Of a stretch of DNA of 39,581 bases, positions 1 to 9,474 are shown one piece after another. The stretch lies in contig NZ_RDBL01000006.1 in NCBI RefSeq assembly GCF_008042035.1, positions 1,274,565 through 1,314,145 on the forward strand. Direction: 5' to 3'. Made by a program: the position numbers and the translations under genes. Every line of letters starts with the position of its first letter. Position 1 is the stretch's first letter. Source of the DNA: Streptomyces sp. col6 (GTDB lineage Bacteria; Actinomycetota; Actinomycetes; Streptomycetales; Streptomycetaceae). The notes under the pieces are model-generated. The model saw only the letters and a list, made by a program, of their open reading frames with translations, made no database searches and was not told the DNA's origin.

Positions 1-34
1 GGCCAACCACACACCAACCCCTGAGGATCGCTGC

Positions 35-331
35 ATGCCTGGCATCACGCGCGAGGAGGTCGCCCACCTCGCCCGGCTGGCGCGTCTGGAGCTGAAGGGC
101 GAAGAGCTCGATCACTTCGCCGGACAGCTCGACGACATCATCGGCGCGGTCGCCCGCGTCTCCGAGGTAGCCGACCAAGACGTACCGCCGACCTCCCACC
201 CGCTGCCGCTGACGAACGTCATGCGGGCGGACGTCGTCCGTCCGTCTCTCACCCCCGAGCAGGCGCTCTCCGGCGCCCCGGCCCAGGAGCAGCAGCGTTT
301 CAAGGTGCCGCAGATCCTGGGGGAGGACTGA
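35..331 (+). CDS. gatC: Asp-tRNA(Asn)/Glu-tRNA(Gln) amidotransferase subunit C
   Basis: This 98-residue protein is the small GatC subunit, which wraps around GatA and holds the GatCAB complex together. The complex amidates misacylated Glu-tRNA(Gln) and Asp-tRNA(Asn) in the cytoplasm. The N-terminus ([17 protein letters not shown]) and the later [20 protein letters not shown] stretch are typical of the family, and the length is normal. The ATG at 35 follows a TGAGGA ribosome site at 22-27. Only 5 nt separate its stop from gatA, so the genes are one operon and the gatA ribosome site lies inside gatC. Confidence 0.97.
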   Translation: MPGITREEVAHLARLARLELKGEELDHFAGQLDDIIGAVARVSEVADQDVPPTSHPLPLTNVMRADVVRPSLTPEQALSGAPAQEQQRFKVPQILGED

Positions 332-336
332 CAGCC

Positions 337-1839
337 ATGACGGACATCAGCAGCATCATCAAGCTCACCGCGGCCGAGATCGCCGCGAGGATCGCCTCCG
401 GCGAGCTCACCGCCGTCGAGGTCACCGAGGCCCACCTGGCCAGGATCGACGCCGTCGACGAGAAGGTGCACGCCTTCCTGCACGTCGACCGCGAGGGCGC
501 GCTCGCCCAGGCCCGTGCCGTGGACGCCAAGCGGGCGGCCGGCGAGAAGCTCGGCCCGCTGGCCGGCGTCCCGCTCGCGCTCAAGGACATCTTCACCACG
601 AAGGACATGCCGACCACCGTCGGCTCGAAGATCCTCGAAGGCTGGGTCCCGCCGTACGACGCGACCCTCACGAAGAAGCTGAAGGCCGCCGACGTCGTCA
701 TCCTCGGCAAGACCAACATGGACGAGTTCGCCATGGGGTCCTCCACCGAGAACAGCGCCTACGGCCCCACCGGCAACCCCTGGGACCTCACCCGCATCCC
801 GGGCGGCTCCGGCGGCGGCTCCTCCGCCGCCCTCGCCTCCTTCGAGGCCCCGCTCGCCATCGGCACGGACACCGGCGGCTCCATCCGCCAGCCCGCCGCC
901 GTCACGGGCACGGTCGGCGTCAAGCCCACCTACGGCGGGGTCTCCCGCTACGGCATGGTCGCCTTCTCGTCCTCCCTCGACCAGGGCGGCCCCTGCGCCC
1001 GCACGGTCCTGGACGCGGCGTTGCTGCACGAGGCGATCGCCGGGCACGACCCGATGGACTCGACGTCGATCGACGCGCCGGTCCCGCCGGTCGTCGAGGC
1101 CGCGCGCAACGGCTCCGTCCAGGGCATGCGCGTCGGCGTCGTCAAGCAGTTCTCCGGCGAGGGCTACCAGGCCGGTGTCGTCCAGCGCTTCAACGAGTCG
1201 GTCGAGCTGCTGAAGTCGCTCGGCGCCACGGTCGTCGAGCTGGACTGCCCGACCTTCGACCTCGCCCTGTCGGCGTACTACCTGATCGCGCCGTCCGAGT
1301 GCTCCTCGAACCTCGCCCGGTTCGACGCCATGCGCTACGGCCTGCGCGTCGGGGACGACGGCACCAAGTCCGCCGAGGACGTCACCGCGCTCACCCGTGA
1401 GGCCGGCTTCGGCGACGAGGTCAAGCGCCGCATCATCCTCGGCACGTACGCGCTCAGCTCGGGCTACTACGACGCGTACTACGGCTCGGCGCAGAAGGTC
1501 CGCACGCTGATCACGCGCGAGTTCGAGCAGGCCTTCGAGCAGGTCGACGTGATCGTCTCGCCGACCACGCCCACCACCGCCTTCCCGATCGGCGAGCGCG
1601 CCGACGACCCGATGGCGATGTACCTGGCCGACCTGTGCACCATCCCGACCAACCTGGCCGGCAACGCCGCCATGTCGCTGCCCTGCGGCCTGGCGCCCGA
1701 GGACGGCCTTCCGGTCGGGCTGCAGATCATCGCCCCCGCCATGAAGGACGACCGGCTGTACAAGGTCGGAGCCGCCGTCGAGGCCGCTTTCGTGGAAAAG
1801 TGGGGACACCCGCTGATCGAGGAGGCTCCTTCGCTATGA
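337..1839 (+). CDS. gatA: Asp-tRNA(Asn)/Glu-tRNA(Gln) amidotransferase subunit A
   Basis: This is the 500-residue amidase subunit, which hydrolyses glutamine and passes ammonia to GatB. The amidase-signature region is intact. The Lys-cisSer-Ser triad is predicted as K83 (PLALKDIF), S158 ([10 protein letters not shown]) and S182 (DTGGSIRQP), the same spacing as K79/S154/S178 in S. aureus GatA. Length and motif order fit a functional enzyme. The GGGAGG ribosome site at 321-326 lies within the end of gatC. The stop codon overlaps the next start (ATGA at 1836-1839), which indicates translational coupling to the small downstream gene. Confidence 0.98.
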   Translation: MTDISSIIKLTAAEIAARIASGELTAVEVTEAHLARIDAVDEKVHAFLHVDREGALAQARAVDAKRAAGEKLGPLAGVPLALKDIFTTKDMPTTVGSKILEGWVPPYDATLTKKLKAADVVILGKTNMDEFAMGSSTENSAYGPTGNPWDLTRIPGGSGGGSSAALASFEAPLAIGTDTGGSIRQPAAVTGTVGVKPTYGGVSRYGMVAFSSSLDQGGPCARTVLDAALLHEAIAGHDPMDSTSIDAPVPPVVEAARNGSVQGMRVGVVKQFSGEGYQAGVVQRFNESVELLKSLGATVVELDCPTFDLALSAYYLIAPSECSSNLARFDAMRYGLRVGDDGTKSAEDVTALTREAGFGDEVKRRIILGTYALSSGYYDAYYGSAQKVRTLITREFEQAFEQVDVIVSPTTPTTAFPIGERADDPMAMYLADLCTIPTNLAGNAAMSLPCGLAPEDGLPVGLQIIAPAMKDDRLYKVGAAVEAAFVEKWGHPLIEEAPSL

Positions 1840-2078
1840 GCGCGATGACCAAGAAGGCCAAGAACTTCAAGAAGTCGAAGACCGGGCTGTACGTGTCGAT
1901 CGGCAGCACCGCGTTCGGTGCGCTCGGCGTCGCCAAGCAGGCGAGGCTCGCCCGTGAGGACAACGACACGCTGCGTCTCATCGACGCCGCCGTGTCCGCC
2001 GCCGCCATCATCACCGGCCTCGCGATCCTCTATCGCGAACTGAAGCGTCTCGGCGACGACGACGTACTGCTGGGCTGA
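1836..2078 (+). CDS. small conserved protein inserted between gatA and gatB
   Basis: This 80-residue protein starts [19 protein letters not shown], has a lysine-rich N-terminus, a middle [20 protein letters not shown] and one hydrophobic stretch (about 52-67, [15 protein letters not shown]), and ends in an acidic tail. The start is fixed by the ATGA overlap with gatA and the GGAGG at 1820-1825. I do not recognise a domain. The hydrophobic helix could be a single membrane segment. Sitting inside the gatCAB operon, it is co-expressed with the amidotransferase, but nothing in the sequence shows that it is a subunit. Confidence 0.85.
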   Translation: MSAMTKKAKNFKKSKTGLYVSIGSTAFGALGVAKQARLAREDNDTLRLIDAAVSAAAIITGLAILYRELKRLGDDDVLLG

Positions 2079-2093
2079 GAGGGAAAGTTTTCC

Positions 2094-3602
2094 GTGACTG
2101 TCATCGACCTGGAGTCGTACGAGGACGCCCTCGCGACGTACGACCCCGTCATGGGCCTTGAGGTCCATGTGGAGCTCGGCACCAAGACGAAGATGTTCTG
2201 CGGCTGCTCCACGGAGCTGGGGCGGGACGCCAACTCGCAGACCTGCCCGGTCTGCCTCGGGCTGCCCGGCGCGCTGCCGGTCGTCAACGAGATCGGCGTC
2301 GAGTCCGCGATCAAGATCGGTCTCGCGCTCAACTGCGAGATCGCCGAGTGGTGCCGCTTCGCCCGGAAGAACTACTTCTATCCGGACATGCCGAAGAACT
2401 TCCAGACCTCCCAGTACGACGAGCCGATCGCCTACGACGGCTATCTGGACGTCCAGCTGGAGGACGGCGAGATCTTCCGGGTGCAGATCGAGCGCGCCCA
2501 CATGGAGGAGGACACCGGCAAGTCGACGCACGTCGGCGGCGCCACCGGCCGTATCCACGGCGCGTCCCACTCCCTGCTCGACTACAACCGCGCGGGCATC
2601 CCGCTCATCGAGATCGTCACCAAGCCGATCGAGGGAGCGGGCGCACGGGCCCCCGAGGTCGCCCGCGCGTACGTAGCCGAGCTGCGCGAGCTCATCAAGG
2701 CGCTCGGCGTCTCCGAGGCCCGCATGGAGATGGGCCAGATGCGCTGCGACGTCAACCTGTCGCTGCGCCCCAACGGCACCGAGACGTTCGGTACCCGCTC
2801 CGAGACGAAGAACGTGAACTCGCTGCGTTCCGTCGAGCGGGCGGCCCGCTTCGAGATCCAGCGCCACGCCGCGGTGCTGAACTCCGGCGGCACGATCGTG
2901 CAGGAGACCCGGCACTTCCACGAGGAGGACGGCTCCACCACGGCCGGCCGCATCAAGGACAACGCCGAGGACTACCGCTACTTCCCCGAGCCCGACCTGG
3001 TGCCGGTCGCCCCGGCCCGGGAGTGGGTCGAGGAGCTGCGGGGCGCCCTTCCGGAGCTGCCGCGGGTCCGCCGCGCCCGGCTCAAGGAGGAGTGGGGTGT
3101 CTCCGAGCACGACATGCAGTCCATCCTCAACGCGGGCGCGGTCGACCTGATCGTCGCCACGACCGAGGCGGGCGCCCCGTCGGACCAGGCCCGTAAGTGG
3201 TGGATGGGCGAGCTGGCCCGCAACGCCAACGAGACCGGCCGCGGTCTCGACGAGCTGCCCGTCACCCCGGCGCAGGTCGCCCGGGTGGCCGAGCTCGTCG
3301 CCGCGGGCGACCTCAACGACAAGCTCGCCCGCCAGGTCCTGGAAGGCGTGCTCGCCGGCGAGGGCGACCCGGACACCGTCGTCGAGAAGCGCGGCCTGAA
3401 GGTCGTCTCCGACGAGGGCGCGCTGTCCACCGCCGTGGACGAGGCCATCGCGGGCAACGCCGCCATCGCGGACAAGATCCGTGGCGGCAAGGTCGCGGCG
3501 GCCGGTGCGCTGGTCGGCGCGGTCATGAAGGCGACCCGGGGCCAGGCGGACGCGGCCCGGGTGCGCGAGCTGATCCTGCAGAAGCTCGGCGTCGAGGGCT
3601 GA
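2094..3602 (+). CDS. gatB: Asp-tRNA(Asn)/Glu-tRNA(Gln) amidotransferase subunit B
   Basis: This 502-residue subunit binds the misacylated tRNA, activates its side chain with ATP and completes amidation using ammonia from GatA. Visible family features are [11 protein letters not shown] near residue 20, a four-cysteine metal site (C36, C38, C51, C54 in FCGCS and CPVCLG), EEDTGKSTH, and [16 protein letters not shown]. The C-terminal 150 residues form the helical GatB/YqeY tRNA-binding region. The start is GTG behind AGAGGGA, 15 nt after the preceding gene, so the operon order is gatC-gatA-small gene-gatB. Confidence 0.98.
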   Translation: MTVIDLESYEDALATYDPVMGLEVHVELGTKTKMFCGCSTELGRDANSQTCPVCLGLPGALPVVNEIGVESAIKIGLALNCEIAEWCRFARKNYFYPDMPKNFQTSQYDEPIAYDGYLDVQLEDGEIFRVQIERAHMEEDTGKSTHVGGATGRIHGASHSLLDYNRAGIPLIEIVTKPIEGAGARAPEVARAYVAELRELIKALGVSEARMEMGQMRCDVNLSLRPNGTETFGTRSETKNVNSLRSVERAARFEIQRHAAVLNSGGTIVQETRHFHEEDGSTTAGRIKDNAEDYRYFPEPDLVPVAPAREWVEELRGALPELPRVRRARLKEEWGVSEHDMQSILNAGAVDLIVATTEAGAPSDQARKWWMGELARNANETGRGLDELPVTPAQVARVAELVAAGDLNDKLARQVLEGVLAGEGDPDTVVEKRGLKVVSDEGALSTAVDEAIAGNAAIADKIRGGKVAAAGALVGAVMKATRGQADAARVRELILQKLGVEG

Positions 3603-3618
3603 GCCCTTTCCGTACGGC

Positions 3619-3668
3619 CCGAAGGGGCGGCGTCACAGGTCTCCGGACCCGTGGCACCGCCCCTTCGG
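3619..3668 (+). terminator. factor-type hairpin terminator after gatB
   Basis: A perfect 12-bp inverted repeat (CCGAAGGGGCGG at 3619-3630, its complement at 3657-3668) encloses a 26-nt loop, starting 17 nt after the gatB stop. There is no U-tract, which is usual for Streptomyces terminators. Confidence 0.7.
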
Positions 3669-3711
3669 CGTGCGGAGGCGGCGCTTGGACTTCCGGGCGG
3701 ACCTGTTGGAC

Positions 3712-3766
3712 GTTCACCACCGGTCCGCGCGCAGTCCTTCCCCGCGCCACCCGGCCTGCATAGCTT
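3712..3766 (+). promoter_or_regulatory. possible PHO-box unit and -10 element upstream of the phospholipase C gene
   Basis: GTTCACC at 3712-3718 matches the 7-nt core of the Streptomyces PhoP direct-repeat unit. The sequence 11 nt later (3723-3729, GTCCGCG) matches it only 4 of 7. A TAnnnT-type -10 hexamer (TAGCTT) lies at 3761-3766, and the ribosome site AAGGGGAGG follows. PhoP control is an inference from one good half-site. Confidence 0.3.
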
Positions 3767-3799
3767 CCCCGCTGTAACCATCGCAAAGGGGAGGCTCTT

Positions 3800-5908
3800 T
3801 TGACCACGGACATGTCACGGCGACGGCTCTTCGCGCTGGGCGGCGGCGCGCTCGGCGCCGCTGCGGCGGGATCGTTCCTGCCGCCGTCGCTCCAGGCAGC
3901 CATCGCCGCGCAGCCCGCCCACGCGGGGCCCGGTGGGGGAGGGCTGCGGGACATCAGGCATGTGGTGATCCTGATGCAGGAGAACCGTTCCTTCGACCAC
4001 TACTTCGGCACCCTGCGCGGCGTACGCGGCTTCGGTGACCGCAACGCCGTCGAGCTGCCCGCCGGCGGGACGGTGTTCGAGCAGCCCGGCGCGGCCGGCT
4101 CCACCGTGCTGCCCTTCCCGGTGCGCGGCGCGGCCGAGGAGCAGAAGAAGGACCTCCAGTACATCGGCGCCCTCGACCACTCCTGGAACGGCGGCGCGAA
4201 GGCCTGGGGCGGCGGCTGGATGAACGGCTGGATCAGCGCGAAGACCGCGGCCACGATGGCGTACTACGACCGCCGCGACATCCCGCTGCACTACGAACTG
4301 GCCGACACCTTCACCGTCTGCGACGCGTACCACTCCTCGATCCACAGCTCCACCAGCCCCAACCGCAACCACCTGTGGAGCGGGAAGACCGGCTTCGAGC
4401 CGAACGGGAAGCGGGCCGTCGGCAACGACGCGTACGACGAGGGCACGCACCCCGGCTACGACTGGTCCACCTACGCCGAGCGGCTGGAGAAGGCCGGGCG
4501 CAGCTGGCGCACGTACACCGAGTGGGAGAACTTCACCGACAACCAGATCGAGTTCTACGCCACCTTCAAGGCCGTCGCCCGCAAGGCCCTGGCGAAGACC
4601 GGCGGCCACACCTACATGGAGTCCTTCTACGCGCAGGTCCGGGACGCCTCCGGGGCCGAACGGGACCGGCTGCTCGGGCTCCTGGAGGAGGGCGTGGCCA
4701 CGCTCACCCGGCAGGAGCGCAGCCTGTTCGAGCGGGCGCTGCGCCGGGTGCCGACCGGGACGCTGGCCGAGGAGTTCGCCAAGGACGTGGCGGCCGGAAC
4801 GCTGCCCGAGGTCTCCTACCTGGTCCCGTCGGCGATCGACTCCGAGCACCCGAGCGTCTCCTCGCCGGTGCACAGCGCCACCGTCGTCTACAAGATCCTC
4901 GACGCCCTCGGCAAGCACCCGGACGTCTGGCGGCACACCGCCGTGCTGATCAACTACGACGAGAACGACGGCTTCTTCGACCACGTTCCGCCGCCCGTCG
5001 CGCCCGGCGAGGTGACCGACGAGCAGTGGGAGGGCCGTCCCACCGGCCTCGGCATCCGGGTGCCGATGCTCGTCGTCTCGCCGTGGACCGTGGGCGGCTA
5101 CGTCTGCTCCGAGGTCTTCGACCACACCTCCGTCATCCGCTTCCTGGAGCGCTGGACGGGTGTGGAGGAGCCCAACATCAGCGACTGGCGGCGCCGCGTC
5201 ACCGGCGACCTCACCTCCGCCTTCGACTTCACCCGGACCCGGCGGCAGCCCTCCGTGGAGCGGCCCGGGGTGATCCCGCCGCTCAGCGGCCGCTGGCAGC
5301 CGAAGCCGCCCGCCGTCCAGCACCTGCCCGAACAGGAGCCCGGCGTACGCCCGGCGCGCGCACTGCCCTACCAGCCCGACGCCCAGGTCCGGCGGGCCCG
5401 CGGCGGTCTGCGGGTGGAACTCGGCAACAGCGGCAAGGCGTCGGCGCACTTCGCGCTGTACCCGTACGCGGGTGAGTTCCCGGCCCCGCAGCACCAGGAC
5501 GTCCGGGGCGAGGGCCACTGGACCGTCCCGCCGGCGGGCGAGTCGTACCGCTTCACGGTGACCGGGCCGAATGGCTTCCGGCGCGAGTTCGAGGGGCCGG
5601 CCGACGGCGGGGCCGAGGTCGCCTCCCGCATCGACGCCCGCGACCGCGATCTGTACCTCACCCTGCGCAACACCGGCCGCCGCACCCTGACCTTCCTGGT
5701 GCGCCCGCTCGGTTACGTCGACGAGGACGACCTGCGGAACTGGACCCGCCACGTCACCGTCAAGCCGGGGCGCAGCCGTACGGTCGTGCACTCGGCGGCC
5801 GACGCGCACGGCTGGTACGACCTGGCGGTCACGGCCGAGGGCGAGAGCGGCTTCCGGCGACGGCTGATGGGGCACATCGAGAACGGCCGGGCGAGCGTCT
5901 CCGGCTGA
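3800..5908 (+). CDS. Tat-exported phosphocholine-type phospholipase C
   Basis: This 702-residue secreted phosphoesterase is predicted to cleave phospholipid head groups outside the cell. It begins with a twin-arginine signal (R7-R8 in SRRRLF, then an Ala/Gly-rich segment and an AHA cleavage region near residue 42). The catalytic-domain motif ENRSFDHYFGT is at 61-71, and YDENDGFFDHVPPP lies further on. Two C-terminal beta-type repeats follow (from about residue 540), as in the phosphocholine-specific family. The length is typical. I chose the TTG at 3800 because AAGGGGAGG sits 5 nt upstream. The ATG at 3812 would be 17 nt away and would shorten the signal. The preferred substrate cannot be told from sequence. 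Confidence 0.93.
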   Translation: MTTDMSRRRLFALGGGALGAAAAGSFLPPSLQAAIAAQPAHAGPGGGGLRDIRHVVILMQENRSFDHYFGTLRGVRGFGDRNAVELPAGGTVFEQPGAAGSTVLPFPVRGAAEEQKKDLQYIGALDHSWNGGAKAWGGGWMNGWISAKTAATMAYYDRRDIPLHYELADTFTVCDAYHSSIHSSTSPNRNHLWSGKTGFEPNGKRAVGNDAYDEGTHPGYDWSTYAERLEKAGRSWRTYTEWENFTDNQIEFYATFKAVARKALAKTGGHTYMESFYAQVRDASGAERDRLLGLLEEGVATLTRQERSLFERALRRVPTGTLAEEFAKDVAAGTLPEVSYLVPSAIDSEHPSVSSPVHSATVVYKILDALGKHPDVWRHTAVLINYDENDGFFDHVPPPVAPGEVTDEQWEGRPTGLGIRVPMLVVSPWTVGGYVCSEVFDHTSVIRFLERWTGVEEPNISDWRRRVTGDLTSAFDFTRTRRQPSVERPGVIPPLSGRWQPKPPAVQHLPEQEPGVRPARALPYQPDAQVRRARGGLRVELGNSGKASAHFALYPYAGEFPAPQHQDVRGEGHWTVPPAGESYRFTVTGPNGFRREFEGPADGGAEVASRIDARDRDLYLTLRNTGRRTLTFLVRPLGYVDEDDLRNWTRHVTVKPGRSRTVVHSAADAHGWYDLAVTAEGESGFRRRLMGHIENGRASVSG

Positions 5909-6031
5909 CCGGGCCGCCGGTCGCAGGGCCTGATCCATCCCGGTGCGGCGGCGGACCGGGCCCTGTGACCATGGCCACGAAAGGGACAAAGGATCATCTT
6001 CTGCTGTCAGAGTGGCGTTCTCAGGTCATGA

Positions 6032-6071
6032 GACGTTTACGGGCAGATCACGTTATCTGCGGGTAAAGGTC
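6032..6071. promoter_or_regulatory. 40-nt dyad (putative operator) upstream of the MMPL gene
   Basis: A long imperfect palindrome is centred at 6051/6052. Its left half reads GAC, TTTAC, GCAGAT, AC and its right half mirrors this as GT, ATCTGC, GTAAA, GTC, with only isolated mismatches between blocks. It ends 25 nt before the TTG start. The architecture suggests a dimeric repressor site, but no regulator gene is adjacent. An RNA hairpin is the alternative. Confidence 0.55.
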
Positions 6072-6096
6072 CACGAACCCGCAGGGAGCACGTCCC

Positions 6097-8310
6097 TTGG
6101 CTGCCATCGCCCGCTGGTGCGTCACGCACCGCCTCGTCGCCGTTCTGATCTGGCTGCTCGCCCTCGGGGGCACGGCCGCCGCCGCGGGGTTCGCGGGGTC
6201 CGCCTACTCCAACGACTACGAGGCCCCCGGCACCGAGTCGGGCCGGGCCGCCGAACTGCTCAAGAGCGGGTTCACCGACCTCGGCGGCGACACCGACACC
6301 ATCGTCTGGCACACCGCGGACTCCACGGTGCGCGCCACCGACGTCGAGCAGAAGATGACCCGCACCCTGCACGCCGTCGAACGGCTGCCGGGCGTCGGGG
6401 CGGTGGACAGTCCGTACACCGGGACCGGCGGCGCGCAGATCAGCACCGACGGGCACACCGCGTACGCCACCGTCACCTTCGACAAGCGCGCCGACGACGT
6501 CCCCGTGGCCCAGGCGAATGCGGTCGTGGACACCGCGAAGGCGGCCGAGAGCCCGCATCTGCGCGTCGAGCTGGGCGGCCAGGCCGTCGGGCTCACCGAG
6601 GCGCCCGCCGCGCACCTCAGCGAAATCATCGGGGTCGCCGTCGCGGCCGTCGTGCTCTTCCTCGCCTTCGGCTCGCTCGCCGCGAGCATGCTGCCCATCG
6701 CCACCGCGCTCGTCTCCGTCGGCACGGCGTACGCGGGCATCGTGCTGCTCGGACACGTGATGACCGTCGCCGACTTCGCCCCCATGCTCGGCATGCTGAT
6801 AGGGCTCGGCGTCGGCATCGACTACGCGCTGTTCATCGTCACCCGCCAACGCAGAGGGCTGCGGCGCGGCATGACCGTGCCCGAGGCCGCGCAGCACGCG
6901 GTGGCGACGACCGGGCGGGCCGTGGTCTTCGCCGGGGCCACCGTCTGCATCGCGCTGCTCGGCATGCTGATCCTGCGCCTGAGCTTCCTCAACGGCGTCG
7001 CCATCGCGGCCTCGCTCACCGTCGTCCTGACCGTCGCCGCCTCCGTGACCCTGCTCCCCGCCCTGCTGTCGCTCATCGGGCTGCGCGCGCTGAGCCGGCG
7101 CGAACGGGCCCGGCTGGCCGCGCACGGGCCGCAGCCCGAACTCCCCACCGGCTTCGCCGCCCGCTGGGCCGCGTTCGTCGAACGGCACCCCAAGCTGCTG
7201 GGCGCGCTCGCCGCCGTCGTGATGCTGGTCCTCGCGCTGCCCACCTTCTCGCTCCACCTCGGCAGCTCCGACCAGGGCAACAACGCGGAGTCCGCCACCA
7301 CCCGGCAGGCGTACGACCTGCTCGCCGACGGCTTCGGCCCCGGTGTCAACGGACCGCTGACCGTCGCCGCGCACCTGGACGGCGCCGACGACCGGCTCGC
7401 GATGGACACCCTGCCGGCCACCCTGCGGGCGGTCGACGGCGTGGCGTGGGCCCACCCGGTCACGTACAACGCCGCGGGCGACACCGCGTACGTCACCGTT
7501 GTCCCCGACTCCTCGCCGCAGTCCCGCGCGACCAGCGAACTCGTCGAGCGGCTGCGTACGGACGTGCTGCCGAAGGCGGCCGACAACACCTCGCTGGAGA
7601 CCCATGTGGGCGGGGTGACGGCCAGCTACGACGACTTCGCGCAGATCATCATCGGCAAGCTGCCGCTGTTCATCGGCGTCGTCACAGGGCTCGGCTGCCT
7701 GCTCCTGCTGATGGCGTTCCGGTCCGTCGGCATCCCGCTGAAGGCGGCGGCGATGAACGTCGCGGCGGTCGCCTCCTCGTTCGGCGTGGTCGTCGCGATC
7801 TTCCAGTGGGGCTGGGGCAGCGAACTCCTCGGCCTCGGCAGCGCCGGTCCGATCGAACCCTTCCTGCCGGTGATCATGGTCTCCGTGCTCTTCGGCCTCT
7901 CCATGGACTACCAGGTCTTCCTGGTCGGCCGGATGTACGAGGAGTGGCTGGAGACCCGCGACAACCGGCGCGCGGTCCGCGTCGGCCTCGCCGAGACCAG
8001 CCGGGTGATCAACTCGGCCGCCGTGATCATGATCTCGGTGTTCCTCGCCTTCGTGCTCAGCGGCGACCGCGTCATCGCGATGTTCGGCATCGCCCTGGCG
8101 GCCGCCGTGGCGCTGGACGCCTTCGTCCTGCGCACCCTGCTCGTCCCGGCCCTGATGCACCTGCTGGGCGGCGCCAACTGGTGGCTGCCCGGCTGGCTGG
8201 ACCGCCGCCTTCCCCGCCTGAGCATCGAACCGCCGGACCGCCCGGTGACACGGGTTCCGGTGCCGGGGGTGCGGACGTACGAGGAGGAGCCGGCCGCGCG
8301 CGTCCACTGA
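6097..8310 (+). CDS. MMPL-family (RND superfamily) transporter
   Basis: This 737-residue integral membrane protein has the MMPL layout: one N-terminal helix, a soluble loop (about 40-170), a helix block, a second soluble loop (about 380-515) and a second helix block. Both proton-relay Asp-Tyr pairs are present, D242-Y243 (GLGVGIDYALF) and D604-Y605 (FGLSMDYQVF). Such proteins export lipids or other hydrophobic compounds using the proton gradient. The substrate is unknown. I chose the TTG at 6097 because AGGGAG lies 8 nt upstream and the protein then opens directly into its first helix. It appears monocistronic, with a 40-nt dyad just upstream as the likely control point. Confidence 0.93.
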   Translation: MAAIARWCVTHRLVAVLIWLLALGGTAAAAGFAGSAYSNDYEAPGTESGRAAELLKSGFTDLGGDTDTIVWHTADSTVRATDVEQKMTRTLHAVERLPGVGAVDSPYTGTGGAQISTDGHTAYATVTFDKRADDVPVAQANAVVDTAKAAESPHLRVELGGQAVGLTEAPAAHLSEIIGVAVAAVVLFLAFGSLAASMLPIATALVSVGTAYAGIVLLGHVMTVADFAPMLGMLIGLGVGIDYALFIVTRQRRGLRRGMTVPEAAQHAVATTGRAVVFAGATVCIALLGMLILRLSFLNGVAIAASLTVVLTVAASVTLLPALLSLIGLRALSRRERARLAAHGPQPELPTGFAARWAAFVERHPKLLGALAAVVMLVLALPTFSLHLGSSDQGNNAESATTRQAYDLLADGFGPGVNGPLTVAAHLDGADDRLAMDTLPATLRAVDGVAWAHPVTYNAAGDTAYVTVVPDSSPQSRATSELVERLRTDVLPKAADNTSLETHVGGVTASYDDFAQIIIGKLPLFIGVVTGLGCLLLLMAFRSVGIPLKAAAMNVAAVASSFGVVVAIFQWGWGSELLGLGSAGPIEPFLPVIMVSVLFGLSMDYQVFLVGRMYEEWLETRDNRRAVRVGLAETSRVINSAAVIMISVFLAFVLSGDRVIAMFGIALAAAVALDAFVLRTLLVPALMHLLGGANWWLPGWLDRRLPRLSIEPPDRPVTRVPVPGVRTYEEEPAARVH

Positions 8311-8374
8311 CCGCGCGCCGGGCCGACGGCGGGCGTTAAGGGGCCTCTCATCTGCGGCACCTAGCGTGCGCAGC

Positions 8375-8983
8375 ATGAACCCCAAGACGCCCGAAGCCGT
8401 CGCCGACGGCGAGAAGACGACCGACGAGACCGAGACCACGTCCGTGGAGAAGGCGGAACAGCAGGACCGGGACGAGACGGGCCGGGGGGCCGTGACGGAC
8501 GCGGACCCGGCCGACGAGGGCGCCGTGGACACCGACGACACCGACGACGTCAACGGCAGCGACGACACCGACGAGGAGACCTCCGGGCGGCTCGCCGCAG
8601 CGTCCGCCGCCGTCGTCTCCGCCGGACTCGGCGTCGTCGCCCTCACCGGCGCCTGGAGCGGCCGGGTCGCCGCCGAGCGCGAGACCCTCATCGGCCAGAT
8701 CAAGACCTCGTCCGGCAGCTCCGCGGCCCAGCAGATCAACGAGATATACGGCGACGCCTGGCACGCCACCGCCCTGGTCAACGGCCTCTTCGGCCTGCTC
8801 GCCCTGCTGGTCGGCACCTATGTCCTGGTCCGGCCCGCGTTCGGCGCCCCGGCCCGGCAGCCGCAGGCCGGCTGGGTCCGCGCGGTCGCCCGGGGCGGCA
8901 TCGCCCTCGGTGCGCTCGGCGTACTCATCGCCGTGGCCATGTACTTCGACCTCATCGTGGCGCTCCCCACGACGGCCGGATAG
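8375..8983 (+). CDS. membrane protein with acidic disordered N-terminus
   Basis: This 202-residue protein of unknown function has a long Asp/Glu/Thr-rich N-terminus (residues 1-70). Three predicted membrane helices follow: one in the Ala/Val-rich stretch after residue 72, one at LVNGLFGLLALLVGTYVLV, and one at GGIALGALGVLIAVAMYF. A segment of about 45 residues separates helices 1 and 2. No catalytic motif is visible. TAGCGT (8362-8367) stands 7 nt before the ATG and there is no ribosome site, so the transcript is probably leaderless. A GTG three codons earlier (8366) is possible but would overlap the -10 hexamer. Confidence 0.8.
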   Translation: MNPKTPEAVADGEKTTDETETTSVEKAEQQDRDETGRGAVTDADPADEGAVDTDDTDDVNGSDDTDEETSGRLAAASAAVVSAGLGVVALTGAWSGRVAAERETLIGQIKTSSGSSAAQQINEIYGDAWHATALVNGLFGLLALLVGTYVLVRPAFGAPARQPQAGWVRAVARGGIALGALGVLIAVAMYFDLIVALPTTAG

Positions 8984-9197
8984 GTCGGTTCCGGGGCTCC
9001 GGGGCGCCGCCCTAAGGCATGCCGGGGCGGTTTCACCGGGTCCCGGGGCGGTAGGGCCCCGGGCCTAAGGCCTCCGTACGCCACAGATGCGGAACACGCC
9101 CGATGTGGCGCACCCCCCTGGGGGACGAGAGTGGTGGCACGGCAGAGGAACTGCCGCCACCGAGGCCCGCAAGGGCCCTCACCCAGGGGGACATCCC
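8984..9197 (+). other. structured non-coding stretch, probable 5' leader of the 62-aa gene
   Basis: No convincing gene lies here. Near the 3' end are a two-part hairpin (GTGG and CGGCAG pairing with CTGCCG and CCAC, about 9134-9161) and GGCCC-GCAA-GGGCC, then a GGGGG ribosome site at 9186-9190. The first half is G/C-run sequence that may terminate the upstream gene. Confidence 0.4.
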
Positions 9198-9386
9198 ATG
9201 TTCGAGTACGAACTCCACAAGGTCATGCACGCCGAGCTCCTGCGCCGTGCCGACCTCAAGCGGCTGGCCGGCGAGGCGACCCGCGCCCGCCGCAGCCGCC
9301 GCGACGCCCGCCGGACCGCACGCAAGGAAGCGGAGGGGCCGGTGAGTACCGGCGGCGACCGGGACCGGTTCACGCACGCCGCGTAG
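9198..9386 (+). CDS. small basic protein, 62 aa
   Basis: The product starts MFEYELHKVMHAELLRRAD and continues as a single charged helix rich in Arg and Ala (residues 12-47). It has a flexible tail and no cysteines or membrane segment. The ATG at 9198 has AGGGGG 7 nt upstream, and earlier in-frame starts would add sequence that does not look coding. I recognise it only as a type of small protein recurring in Streptomyces genomes. The arginine-rich helix could bind nucleic acid or a partner protein, but no function can be assigned. Confidence 0.72.
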   Translation: MFEYELHKVMHAELLRRADLKRLAGEATRARRSRRDARRTARKEAEGPVSTGGDRDRFTHAA

Positions 9387-9474
9387 GGCGGCAGCGGTGG
9401 ACCAGGGCCGGGGGCCGTTCGGCCCTCGGCTAATTCCGTCGGCGTTGTCGGACCCGTGTGCGATGCTCAGCCAG

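Noticed and set aside
9397..9474. Longer N-terminus for the LuxR regulator (GTG 9397 or ATG 9463)
   Set aside because: It is not excluded, but the added residues look non-coding, and the hexamer spacing favours 9475.
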